Assembly: GCA_016183615.1 (NCBI GenBank)
Contig: JACPEG010000009.1
Location: 25,086 to 89,085, forward strand
DNA from: Betaproteobacteria bacterium
Lineage (GTDB): Bacteria; Pseudomonadota; Gammaproteobacteria; Burkholderiales; UBA6910
Direction of reading: 5' to 3'
DNA length: 64,000 nucleotides
Shown one piece after another: positions 8,089-15,943 of the stretch. The position numbers and the translations under genes are program-made. The notes beneath the pieces were generated by a model. The model ran no database searches. It was not told where the DNA came from and saw only the letters and a list, made by a program, of their open reading frames with translations. Numbering within the stretch: position 1 is the stretch's first letter; each line of letters starts with the position of its first letter.

Positions 8089-8742
8089 ATGATGACTCTC
8101 AAGGAGCAACTGGAACAGGCGGTAGCCGAACGCTCGCGGTGGGAAATTCGGCGGCAATTCGGGGCAGATGGCCCCAACATGCGCAACCTTTGGGTGCTCG
8201 CCTGCATGGACGAACGCATGCCCGTGGACGAGGCCCTCGGGATCCGGGCCGACTCCCCGGTAGGGGGAGGGGATGCACATCTGTTCCGCAACGCGGGCGG
8301 CATCGTGACGGATGACGCGATTCGCTCGGCGATGCTGACCATCAATTTCTTCGGTACCCGGGAAATCGTGGTAGTGCAGCACACGGGATGCGGGATGCTC
8401 TCCGCCAACGGCAACGACCTTGTCGCGGCGCTGCGCAGCAAAGGGATCGACGTGGACAACGTGCCGCTCGATCCGACGCTGCCGGAGCTCCGGCTGGAAA
8501 AGGGTGCATTCGGTAAGTGGATCGGCATGATGGATGACGTGGATCAGACGTGCATCAAGACGGTCGAGGCGTTCCGCAACCATCCGCTGATACCCAAGGA
8601 CATCGTGATCAGCGGGTGGGTCTGGGAAACCGAGTTTCGCCGCCTGCGGGCGCCGAACAAGAACGCCCCAACCCGGCCCGTGACGCAACCCACCGCGGCC
8701 TCGATGAAGGTGAAAGGGGCACAACCGCCGCGCTGGGCGTGA
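8089..8742 (+). CDS. Beta-carbonic-anhydrase-family enzyme (possible carbonyl sulfide/CS2 hydrolase type)
   Basis: A 217-residue zinc enzyme. The ligands are visible as Cys39 (ACMDERMPVDEA, with the paired Asp41-Arg43), His98 and Cys101 (QHTGCGM); the FRNAGG motif lies between them. This is the compact beta-CA subclass that includes carbonyl sulfide hydrolase of Thiobacillus and archaeal CS2 hydrolase, as well as true carbonic anhydrases, so the substrate is CO2/HCO3- or COS. The neighbouring sulfur genes favour the latter only weakly. The start is chosen at 8089 for the AAGGAGG at 8076-8082; an ATG follows immediately at 8092. A sigma54-type promoter precedes it. Confidence 0.8.
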   Translation: MMTLKEQLEQAVAERSRWEIRRQFGADGPNMRNLWVLACMDERMPVDEALGIRADSPVGGGDAHLFRNAGGIVTDDAIRSAMLTINFFGTREIVVVQHTGCGMLSANGNDLVAALRSKGIDVDNVPLDPTLPELRLEKGAFGKWIGMMDDVDQTCIKTVEAFRNHPLIPKDIVISGWVWETEFRRLRAPNKNAPTRPVTQPTAASMKVKGAQPPRWA

Positions 8743-8824
8743 CGGGAGCGCATCGGAAAAATCTCTCCGCGGCGCCGGCGCTCCCCGAAGCTGCCGGCGT
8801 CGAGAGGCCCGTCGAGGAGGAGTG

Positions 8825-9040
8825 ATGCCCAGCTACGATTTTCGCTGTCCCCGCTGCCGAAGGGTGTTCGAGGTCAGCCGGCGCATCGGCGCTGCCGACC
8901 CGTTATGCCCGGGCTGCGGCGGTGCGGTTGAACCAGTTTTTCTCGTGGCCCCAGCGGTCCACGGCGTTGACGCGGCGGGGCGCGAACTTGCCGCGAGGTC
9001 GCTCCCCGAGTGCGGCAAGGGCTGCAGCTGCTGTCCCTGA
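8825..9040 (+). CDS. FmdB-family zinc-ribbon protein
   Basis: A 71-residue protein beginning MPSYDFRCPRC, the FmdB zinc-ribbon signature, with the second pair CPGCGG near residue 28. A cysteine-rich tail (CGKGCSCCP) could bind further metal. FmdB-type proteins are small putative regulators found with diverse metabolic operons; no activity is established. The ATG at 8825 has GGAGGAG upstream. It follows the beta-CA-like gene by 82 bases and may belong to the same transcript. Confidence 0.85.
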   Translation: MPSYDFRCPRCRRVFEVSRRIGAADPLCPGCGGAVEPVFLVAPAVHGVDAAGRELAARSLPECGKGCSCCP

Positions 9041-9112
9041 TCCGGACGGCCGGAGGGGATAACCCTGTGCCGGCCATCTATCTGTTTGCGAATCACCCAT
9101 GGAGGATGTCAC

Positions 9113-9559
9113 ATGGATGCCGTGTTTACCCTGTCGGCCAGAGCGTCGGTCTGGGACCGAATTGGTGTCGGAATGTCGGGCCTTTGCATCGCCCACTGTC
9201 TGGCAGTGCCATTTATCGCGACTCTTCTGCCGCTCCTCGGCGCAATGGAGTATGCCACCCATACCGCCCTCGCGATCGGGATTGCCGCGGTCGGCGGACT
9301 CGCATTCGTACCGGGCTATCGGCGCCATCGCCGTATCGATGTGCCGGCACTTGCCGCAGCCGGGATCGGCATGATCGTGCTGTCCCTTCTCCTTCCCGAA
9401 GGTCCTAGAACAGAGGCGCTGGAAACATGGCTTACGGTAGGAGGCGGAACACTGATGATCTTTTCCCACCTCCGCAACGCGTACTTCTGCAGGCTTTGTC
9501 CGGATTGCGGAGGCGACAAGTGTCAGCTCGACGCACCCCACGTCGTCGAACGCGGCTGA
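9113..9559 (+). CDS. MerC-family membrane protein
   Basis: A 148-residue protein with about four membrane helices. The first helix carries the MerC cysteine pair in a C-I-A-H-C arrangement (near residue 24), and a second cysteine cluster follows the last helix (CRLCPDCGGDKC, about 122-135). MerC proteins take up or bind mercury and possibly other heavy metals. No merR, merT or merA is present, so a wider metal role is possible. The ATG at 9113 has a good GGAGGATG ribosome site. The outer-membrane protein gene follows directly. Confidence 0.75.
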   Translation: MDAVFTLSARASVWDRIGVGMSGLCIAHCLAVPFIATLLPLLGAMEYATHTALAIGIAAVGGLAFVPGYRRHRRIDVPALAAAGIGMIVLSLLLPEGPRTEALETWLTVGGGTLMIFSHLRNAYFCRLCPDCGGDKCQLDAPHVVERG

Positions 9560-9615
9560 ACAGCGCCCGTCATTGCGCAGTGCCCGCTATCCTCGCAGGG
9601 AGAGCTTCATGCTGC

Positions 9616-11043
9616 GTGGCGCTCGGCTGTGAAACCGTGGAGGAGCCGCCTCCGGCTCGGTCCGAACCCCAGACCGGCCCGGCAACGTGCTGCTCCTGCA
9701 GCCTGTGCGCGAGCATTGCCTTTTGGGTCGCGACCACGCTGATGGCGTTGGCGCACATGCCGCCGGCGTGGGGAAACGGGACAGAAGTCGCGCCAGTTCT
9801 CTCTGCAGGGCGCGCGGCAACCCCGCCTGGCTCGACGGCACCGGGTCACGCTGCGCCGGGCGGGGGGCGGATCATACGCGTCTCCCAGGGGCCGGACGCC
9901 GCCCATGAGACATGCTGCGATCACCAGGGCGACGAGCCCGAAGCTCCCTTCGAGGTGAATCTAACCTATATCGGGACGGTGGGCGTGTCCAGCGCCGGTG
10001 AGGACATCCTGGGTACATTGCACGGAGGCGAACACGAACCCAATCGCAATGGGCTGCCTCTGCACCTGCTGACCCTGGCACCGGGGTTCAGGATTACGCC
10101 CGGCCTGACTGCAGTGGCGAGCATCATGGCGCGTTCGGGATCCGGCGAACCCTCCGCGGCGGAGGTCGAGGAGGCATACCTGGCCGCGGAAGCGGATGAC
10201 CGCCGGCTGCGGATCAGGGTGGGACGTTTTTTCACGCCGTTTGGCCGCGTCAACCTGCAGCACTTCGAGGATGGCGACTTCGTGGATAAGCCGGTGATTC
10301 ATGCGCGCCTCTTCGGGCCCGAACAGCTCAGCGGCTTCGGCGCCAGCGCGGCCTGGAACCCTGCCGCGGCAGGCCGACGCGGGAGCGTCGTTCTGAGCGT
10401 GCAGGACCCGGGCGGGGAGACCGCGCACAGCTTTCTTTCCACCCCCGGGGAGGAAATCGCGGGCCATGAGCTCGCGGCGCGTACACCCAGGGGTCTCAGC
10501 GAACTGCTGTACACGGTGCGCTGGCAGAGCGCGGGGCAAGCCGACGCCGGGAAAGACATTCAATTCGGATTTTCGGCGTCCCGGGGCCCCAACGCCTCCG
10601 GCAGGGATACGTTTACGGAGATCGTCGGGGCCGACCTCGCAGTATCCTGGAACCCGGATGCCGCGGGGCGGGAAAACGCTCTCAACTGGCGGAGCGAGGT
10701 CCTGCATCGGCGTTACACGGCCGGGGATCCCGACGATCCGGCGCGAGAAATCGTGAGGGACCGGGGTTTTGTCACCGAGGCGGTATGCAATGCGGCACCG
10801 GGGATGCGCCTCGGTGCGCGCCTCGAGGCGGCAGCGGGCAGCGGCGGATCTGCCGGTGATCCCGAGCGGGCGAAGCGCTGGCGCCTGAGCGGGAACCTGA
10901 CCCGAGCCCTGGGAAAGTTCACTTCCGTCAGGCTTCAGTTCAACCGAGACGTAACCGACCATCCGTCACTCGGCAGTGCCAACTCGGTTTGGTTTCAGCT
11001 CAAGGTCAGCACGGAACGGGGGTCGCACGAAAGCCGCCACTAG
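9616..11043 (+). CDS. Outer-membrane beta-barrel protein with cysteine/histidine-rich N terminus
   Basis: About 475 residues. A hydrophobic segment ending AWGNG suggests an export signal. It is followed by a variable Pro/Gly-rich part with HETCCDHQGDE, then a beta-barrel-like region of alternating strands (FEVNLTYIGTVG, LRIRVGRFFTPFGRVN, VWFQLKVS). No exact family was recognised; it resembles porin-like proteins found with metal-efflux genes. The CCSCSLC cluster next to the signal segment and CCDH in the mature part could bind metal. The start is uncertain: the frame is open from 9427, inside merC. GTG 9616 with AGGGAGAG upstream is used here. Confidence 0.55.
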   Translation: MALGCETVEEPPPARSEPQTGPATCCSCSLCASIAFWVATTLMALAHMPPAWGNGTEVAPVLSAGRAATPPGSTAPGHAAPGGGRIIRVSQGPDAAHETCCDHQGDEPEAPFEVNLTYIGTVGVSSAGEDILGTLHGGEHEPNRNGLPLHLLTLAPGFRITPGLTAVASIMARSGSGEPSAAEVEEAYLAAEADDRRLRIRVGRFFTPFGRVNLQHFEDGDFVDKPVIHARLFGPEQLSGFGASAAWNPAAAGRRGSVVLSVQDPGGETAHSFLSTPGEEIAGHELAARTPRGLSELLYTVRWQSAGQADAGKDIQFGFSASRGPNASGRDTFTEIVGADLAVSWNPDAAGRENALNWRSEVLHRRYTAGDPDDPAREIVRDRGFVTEAVCNAAPGMRLGARLEAAAGSGGSAGDPERAKRWRLSGNLTRALGKFTSVRLQFNRDVTDHPSLGSANSVWFQLKVSTERGSHESRH

Positions 11044-11417
11044 AACCTGTTGCGATGGAAGAAGCGGCGCTTCCCACTGCGAAGCGCAGTTTCCCGTTGC
11101 TTATCTACTTGGAACAATTCAGCTTTCCTGATTCAACGGCGCCACGCCCGGGTTCCGTGCCACAATCTGGTGCTGGCGTGCGTTCGGCCGCAATATCCAG
11201 TCACTTGTTTTTTCACGGCATTTTGCGGTGACTTCTCCTGGCATGTTCCGTGCGTAGGCGCTGCACGGGGCACTCCGGGCCAAGGGTCCGTCGCGCCCGT
11301 GTAATAATCGACCGAAGGACGTCGCGGGCCGACCTGCCGAAGGGTGGGCGACCCGTGAGTCCCAAAAAACAACATTCCGATACGTGTTGGCACAACCGGT
11401 AAGGAGGAGGACGCACC
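11044..11417. other. Intergenic region upstream of the sigma54 activator
   Basis: No gene was found in these 374 bases. A GCGCTTC / GAAGCGC hairpin (11067-11087) followed by AGTTTCCC may end transcription of the outer-membrane gene. TGGCATG-TTCC-GTGCG near 11239-11254 has the GG-N10-GC spacing of a sigma54 promoter but a poor -12 element. A TAATAAT near 11301 could be a -10 box. A good AAGGAGGAGG ribosome site precedes the activator start. Confidence 0.4.
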
Positions 11418-13034
11418 ATGCACACCAAGCCATTGTCGCGCCTGAGCGCGATCTCGTTCCTGCAAAGCTTCGTCACACAAAGCGTCAAGGCAGCCAACCA
11501 GCTTGGATGCACTGCCTGCGGTGACCGCCTTCAGGTCATCGAGTACGTGGGCCTTGCCGCCAGCGGCTGCCTGGAAGACGCCTGCCGGGAGCAGGCAGGT
11601 CTGACCGCCGGTCCGCTGTCCTCGGACCAGTACGCGGACATCATCATTTCCCTCAAGAACCAGATCGGCGGTAATTTCTCCCGTGCGACGAGCGAGCCCG
11701 GCGTTGTACGCGTGGTGAATACTCGTTGCCCGTTCGGCGATGCTGTGAAGGAGGCGCCGGAGCTCTGCCGGATGACCTCCAGCGTGTTCGGCGGCATCGC
11801 GGCTCGCAACATGGGCTACGCCAAGGTGGAGCTGAAGCGGCGAATCGCCGCAGGCGACGACATGTGCGAGGTGTGCATTCATCTCGACCGCAACAGGGCG
11901 GCCGGAGCGGACGGGGACGAATACCATCTCGAGGGGGACGCCATCGTGTCACGCTCGTCCTGCGCGGAGATGACGGTGCGGGTCGAGGAAAAAATGCGGC
12001 AGGCCTGGTGTGCCGTCAACCGGGAGCAGGGCGTAGCCGGGGTCAACGTTCCCAAGATCGTGGCCGAATCCACGGCCATGCGCCGGGCCCTGGAGAGCGT
12101 GGAGCGGGTCGCGCCGACAGCGGCTTCGGTGCTCATATCGGGGGAAACCGGGGTCGGCAAGGAGATCATCGCGCGGGCGGTGCATGCCCTGAGCGGGCGC
12201 TGTGCCAAACAGCTCATCACCGTCAACTGCGGCGCCATTCCGGAGAACCTCATCGAAAGCCAGTTGTTTGGCCACGAGCGGGGCGCGTTCACCGGCGCCT
12301 ACCAGGTGCATCACGGCTTCTTCGAGCGCGCTGAAAAGGGAACCCTCTTTCTCGACGAAATCAACTCGCTTCCGCTCCCGGCGCAGGCGCGGTTGCTGCG
12401 CGTGCTGCAGGACGGCACCTACGAGCGGGTGGGCGGAAAACAGGCGCTGCGCGCCGACGTTCGCATCGTTGCGGCGACCAACAGGCACTTGGACGAAATG
12501 GTGGCGGCCGGCGAGTTTCGCCGGGATCTTTTCTTCCGGATCAACGTGGTTCCAATCCACATTCCCCCTCTACGGGAACGCAAGGAGGACATTTCCGCGC
12601 TGACTGACCATGTCATCAGGCGTCTGGCCGAAAAATACGGCACCGGGGCGAGGGTATTGAGCGAACGTGCCTGGATCCAGGTGATGGGCTACGACTGGCC
12701 CGGGAATGTGCGCGAATTGGAGAACGTGATCGAGCGCTCTTTCATCTTCGCGAAGGGGCAGGTCATCGAAGAGGTGCTGCTCAAGGCGCCCCGTTCCGGA
12801 CAACGGGAAACCGGCGCCGGCGAGAACGCCGTGTTCCGGACCATCAAGAGGCAGGCCGCCAAAGAGGTGGAAGACAAGCTCATCCGCGATGCGCTGTCCC
12901 GCTTCGGGGGAAACGTCACGGCCGTTGCCCGCGGGATGGGGATCACGCCCCGCGCCGTGCATCAGAAACTGCGTACCCACGGAATCGACGCGGCCGCCTA
13001 CCGCACCGGCGCCAAGAACCGCGTGCCCGCCTGA
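11418..13034 (+). CDS. Sigma54-dependent transcriptional activator with MetOD1-like cysteine-rich sensor domain
   Basis: A 538-residue enhancer-binding protein. The N-terminal about 200 residues carry a cysteine-rich sensor (CTACGDR, RCPFGD, LCRMTSSVFGGIAARNMGYAKV, MCEVCIHL) resembling the metanogen output domain 1 (MetOD1). The AAA+ domain has Walker A GETGVGKE near 241, the sigma54-contacting loop GAFTGA near 289, Walker B GTLFLDEI and an arginine finger region. A Fis-type helix-turn-helix is at about 485-530 (FGGNVTAVARGMGITPRAVH). All residues needed for sigma54 activation are present. The cysteines suggest a metal, Fe-S or thiol signal. Likely targets are the -24/-12 promoters at 8009 and 13246. 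Confidence 0.9.
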   Translation: MHTKPLSRLSAISFLQSFVTQSVKAANQLGCTACGDRLQVIEYVGLAASGCLEDACREQAGLTAGPLSSDQYADIIISLKNQIGGNFSRATSEPGVVRVVNTRCPFGDAVKEAPELCRMTSSVFGGIAARNMGYAKVELKRRIAAGDDMCEVCIHLDRNRAAGADGDEYHLEGDAIVSRSSCAEMTVRVEEKMRQAWCAVNREQGVAGVNVPKIVAESTAMRRALESVERVAPTAASVLISGETGVGKEIIARAVHALSGRCAKQLITVNCGAIPENLIESQLFGHERGAFTGAYQVHHGFFERAEKGTLFLDEINSLPLPAQARLLRVLQDGTYERVGGKQALRADVRIVAATNRHLDEMVAAGEFRRDLFFRINVVPIHIPPLRERKEDISALTDHVIRRLAEKYGTGARVLSERAWIQVMGYDWPGNVRELENVIERSFIFAKGQVIEEVLLKAPRSGQRETGAGENAVFRTIKRQAAKEVEDKLIRDALSRFGGNVTAVARGMGITPRAVHQKLRTHGIDAAAYRTGAKNRVPA

Positions 13035-13234
13035 CGGGCATCTTCGATACCACCGGCCGGCAAGACCCCGCCGCCCCGGCTGGCGCGGCTCCTCCGGATT
13101 CCTCTGCGAAGCGCTGCTTCCGCCGTCGCAACCGCCTGTTGCAGTTGAAACATCGGCCGGTGCTCCGCAATCCGCGCGAAGCCCGGCTTCCCACCCCGAG
13201 CCTGGGAGATCCTTGATCGACAATGCGTTAGCGA

Positions 13235-13261
13235 TTGCCATGCACAGGCATGGTAATTGCT
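13235..13261 (+). promoter_or_regulatory. Candidate sigma54 promoter overlapped by an inverted repeat
   Basis: The 379-base gap 13035-13413 has no gene. AGGCATG-GTAA-TTGCT (13246-13261) has the sigma54 GG-N10-GC spacing, a perfect -12 box and two -24 mismatches. A near-perfect dyad TTGCCATGC-ACAG-GCATGGTAA (13235-13256) covers the -24 element and may be a protein-binding site. The predicted start is about 140 bases before the OmpW ATG. The sigma54 activator ends just upstream. Confidence 0.5.
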
Positions 13262-13413
13262 GAAAGCCAGCTAGATAAATTGCCGCCATCCCCCTGGCCC
13301 CGGCAGACCCGACGGCCGCCCGCGACGCAGTGCGGCGGATCCGGTTGGCTCTCCTGGCCGAAGCCATGGTCTGGCGTTCGATCATCAACCGTTTCCCCAG
13401 GGAAAGGACGGTC

Positions 13414-14043
13414 ATGAAACGAGTCCGGCACGGTTTGGCAACTGCAGGTTTGTTGTTGATTTTCCCGATCACCCAGGCCGAACCCGGGAACTGGATGGTT
13501 CGAGTCCGGGCGATCAACATTCAGCCCGAGAACAAATCCGAGGCGGTTCCGGCGCTGGGTGTCCCGGCGGACGCAATCACGCTCAACAACAAGCTCGCTC
13601 CGGAAGTGGACGTAACTTACTTTCTGAATCCCAGATTCGCGCTGGAGCTGATCCTCACCTACCCCCAGGAACACGACATCTCGCTGCTCGGGGCAAAAAT
13701 TGGCAGCGCCAAGCATCTGCCGCCGACCCTGACCCTGCAGTACCACTTCGCCCCGGAGGCGAAGCTGAGGCCCTACGCAGGGGTCGGTATCAACTACACG
13801 CGGTTTTCGGGGGTCAGCCTGAACGTGCCCGGCGTGGGCGCGCTGGACCTGGAGCGCGACAGTTGGGGCGGAGCCTTGCAGGCGGGATTGGATTTCGAGG
13901 TGGCGAAGAACGTTTTTCTGAATCTTGACTTGAAGAAGATCTGGATTGACACCGACGCCAAAATTGCGGCGACCGGCGCCAAGGTCAGCCGTATCACATT
14001 GGATCCCTTGGTCGTCGGAATCGGAGTGGGTTGGAGGTTCTAA
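13414..14043 (+). CDS. OmpW-family outer-membrane protein
   Basis: A 209-residue protein with signal peptide MKRVRHGLATAGLLLIFPITQA and a small eight-strand barrel ending in the terminal aromatic motif (VGIGVGWRF). The mid-region LRPYAGVGINYTRF is typical of OmpW. OmpW barrels pass small hydrophobic compounds. The ATG at 13414 has AAAGGA upstream; the longer frame from 13330 lacks a signal and is rejected. It sits between the sigma54 activator and the DsrE/TusA genes, so it may admit a hydrophobic sulfur compound or elemental sulfur species. That last point is inference. Confidence 0.88.
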   Translation: MKRVRHGLATAGLLLIFPITQAEPGNWMVRVRAINIQPENKSEAVPALGVPADAITLNNKLAPEVDVTYFLNPRFALELILTYPQEHDISLLGAKIGSAKHLPPTLTLQYHFAPEAKLRPYAGVGINYTRFSGVSLNVPGVGALDLERDSWGGALQAGLDFEVAKNVFLNLDLKKIWIDTDAKIAATGAKVSRITLDPLVVGIGVGWRF

Positions 14044-14113
14044 GCCTTCGATAAACGCATCCCCCGGTTTCCCAACGGGCTGTCCGCTCGTTGAACGAGA
14101 GAACGAATTGACG

Positions 14114-14506
14114 ATGACATCCAGCAAGGTCTGCGTGGTGATGGTCTCCGGCAGCCGCGAGCGCCTGCAAATGGCGGCGATGGTGGCCTCGGTAGCTGCC
14201 GTGAGCGGCAGAGAGGTGCTGGTTTTTCTATCGATGAACGCGTTGCCCTATTTCGTGAAGGGCATGAGCACCGACGCTGCGGCCGAAGGCAAGCTCGGCA
14301 GTCTCATGGAACACAAGAACGCCCCAGACTTCAAGACGCTGTTCGAGCAGGCCGTGTCTTTAGGGGAGGCCAAGCTCTACCCCTGTTCAATGGCAATGGA
14401 CGTGCTCGCCGTCGGCCCGGACGATCTCGAGCCTTACCTGGGCGAGCCTACCGGTCTCACGCGTTTTCTGGACGCCGCCCGGGACGGGCAGGTCTGGACG
14501 TTCTGA
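14114..14506 (+). CDS. DsrE/DsrE2-family sulfur-relay protein
   Basis: A 130-residue DsrE-like protein: KVCVVMVSGSRERLQMA at the start, EVLVFLSMNAL near residue 34, and the conserved cysteine Cys91 in LYPCSMAMDVLAVG, which matches the persulfide-carrying cysteine of DsrE2. Family members hold and pass sulfane sulfur together with TusA in sulfur oxidisers. tusA follows by 22 bases and the SQR-like flavoprotein comes next. The ATG at 14114 lacks a strong ribosome site; a TTG at 14108 is an alternative start. Confidence 0.85.
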   Translation: MTSSKVCVVMVSGSRERLQMAAMVASVAAVSGREVLVFLSMNALPYFVKGMSTDAAAEGKLGSLMEHKNAPDFKTLFEQAVSLGEAKLYPCSMAMDVLAVGPDDLEPYLGEPTGLTRFLDAARDGQVWTF

Positions 14507-14528
14507 GCTGCCACGGAGGAAAACCGCG

Positions 14529-14759
14529 ATGCCAGGGAAGACAGTGGTGGATGCCCGCGGCAGCTTTTGCCCCGGGCCCCTGATGGAATTGATCGCCGCC
14601 CTGAAATCGTGCCAAGTGGGCGACGAACTGGAGGTGCTGTCCACCGACAGGGGCTCCGCCAACGATATCCCAGAGTGGGTCCGCAAGGTAGGGCATGAAC
14701 ACTTAGCTACGCACGTGGAGGCGGGCGTGTGGCACATCACGGTACGCAAGGCGAAGTAG
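14529..14759 (+). CDS. TusA-family sulfurtransferase
   Basis: A 76-residue TusA/SirA-fold protein. The motif D-A-R-G-S-F-C-P-G-P-L has the invariant Cys14-Pro15, followed by the LEVLSTDRGSANDIPEW segment. The cysteine carries persulfide sulfur. Next to DsrE2 and an SQR-like flavoprotein rather than tRNA-modification genes, it is more likely part of dissimilatory sulfur handling than of tRNA thiolation. The ATG has a GGAGGAAAA ribosome site. A 37-base gap separates it from the flavoprotein gene. Confidence 0.92.
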   Translation: MPGKTVVDARGSFCPGPLMELIAALKSCQVGDELEVLSTDRGSANDIPEWVRKVGHEHLATHVEAGVWHITVRKAK

Positions 14760-14796
14760 TCTTTTTCGGTTCACCCAGAAGGTGGAGGAAGCGCAG

Positions 14797-15930
14797 ATGA
14801 AGATTCTGATTGTGGGCGGCGGCATGGGCGGAACGATCCTCGCCAACAACCTGGCGCGGCGCCTGAATGGCGAACTCAAGTCCGGCGGGGCGCGCATCAC
14901 CATGCTGTCGGCCTCCGACAAGCACATGTACCAGCCGGGGCTGCTGTATCTGGCGGTGGGGCGCATGACCCCCGACGAGCTCTACCGGGACCAGGCGGGC
15001 CTGCTCGAGCCGGGCATCGAGTTCCACGTCGACCCGGCCGAGGAGTTCCAGCTCGATCACAATAGGGTGAAAACGAAGAGCGGCAAGCTCTACGACTACG
15101 ACACCCTGGTGATCGCCACCGGCTCGCGCATGTACCCCGAGGGCATACCGGGGCTGGCGGAGCACGCGGAAACCTTCTATACCGAAGCCTCCGCGCTCAA
15201 GATGTTCAAGCGCCTGCAGGAATTCCAGGGCGGGCGGGTGGTGATCGCCGTGGGCGTGCCCCACAAGTGCCCGATGGCGCCGCTGGAGATTACCTTCATG
15301 CTCCACGACTATTTCAAGGACCGGGGGCTAGGCGACAAGGTACAGCTTCACTACACCTATCCCATCAATCGCATCCACAGCCTGGAGAACGTCGCCAAGT
15401 GGGCGGCCCCCGAGTTTGACCGGCTCGGGATCGCCTACGAGACCTTCTTCAACATCAAGGAGGTGGATGGAAAGAACCAGATCCTGCGAAGCGAGGAGGG
15501 GGCTGAGATCAAGTACGATTTGCTGATCGCGATCCCGGCTCACAAGGGCATGGAGGTGATCGAGAAGAACGGTCTCGGGCAGAACGGATGGATTCCGACC
15601 GACCGCCAGAAGCTCAACATGGAGGGCCGCAAGAACGTGTTCGTGCTGGGCGACACCACCAACATCCCCATCAGCAAGGCCGGATCCACGGCCCACTTCG
15701 AGGCCGACACCCTGGGCGAGAACATCGCGGCCATGGTGAAGATGGGCACGCCGGTGCGCGATTACGACGGCAAGGTCTTCTGCTTCATCGAGGCCGGCAA
15801 GGACCGCGCCACCTACGCCATGTTCAACTACCAGAATCCGCCCGACCCCAAGGCCCCGACCAAGGCGGTGCACTGGTTCAAGATGGCCTACAACAAGCTC
15901 TACTGGGTGTCGGCCCGCGGGCTGCTGTAA
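14797..15930 (+). CDS. SQR-like NAD(P)/FAD-dependent oxidoreductase
   Basis: A 377-residue flavoprotein of the sulfide:quinone oxidoreductase/flavocytochrome-c sulfide dehydrogenase superfamily. The FAD-binding GGGMGG is at residues 7-12, VIATGSRMYP near 105, and the FAD-contacting VLGDTTN segment near 285. Cys158 (HKCPMAPLE) aligns with a redox cysteine of SQR; a second cysteine is near the C terminus (FCFIEAG). The other SQR redox cysteine is not seen, so polysulfide chemistry may differ. The likely role is oxidation of sulfide or a persulfide with electrons to quinone at the membrane. The ATG at 14797 (GGAGGAAG upstream) is preferred over GTG 14782. Confidence 0.82.
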   Translation: MKILIVGGGMGGTILANNLARRLNGELKSGGARITMLSASDKHMYQPGLLYLAVGRMTPDELYRDQAGLLEPGIEFHVDPAEEFQLDHNRVKTKSGKLYDYDTLVIATGSRMYPEGIPGLAEHAETFYTEASALKMFKRLQEFQGGRVVIAVGVPHKCPMAPLEITFMLHDYFKDRGLGDKVQLHYTYPINRIHSLENVAKWAAPEFDRLGIAYETFFNIKEVDGKNQILRSEEGAEIKYDLLIAIPAHKGMEVIEKNGLGQNGWIPTDRQKLNMEGRKNVFVLGDTTNIPISKAGSTAHFEADTLGENIAAMVKMGTPVRDYDGKVFCFIEAGKDRATYAMFNYQNPPDPKAPTKAVHWFKMAYNKLYWVSARGLL

Positions 15931-15943
15931 CAAAGGAGAAACC

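Noticed and set aside
11239..11254. TGGCATG-TTCC-GTGCG as a sigma54 promoter before the activator gene
   Set aside because: Spacing is right but the -12 box has two mismatches and the -24 one; too weak to call.
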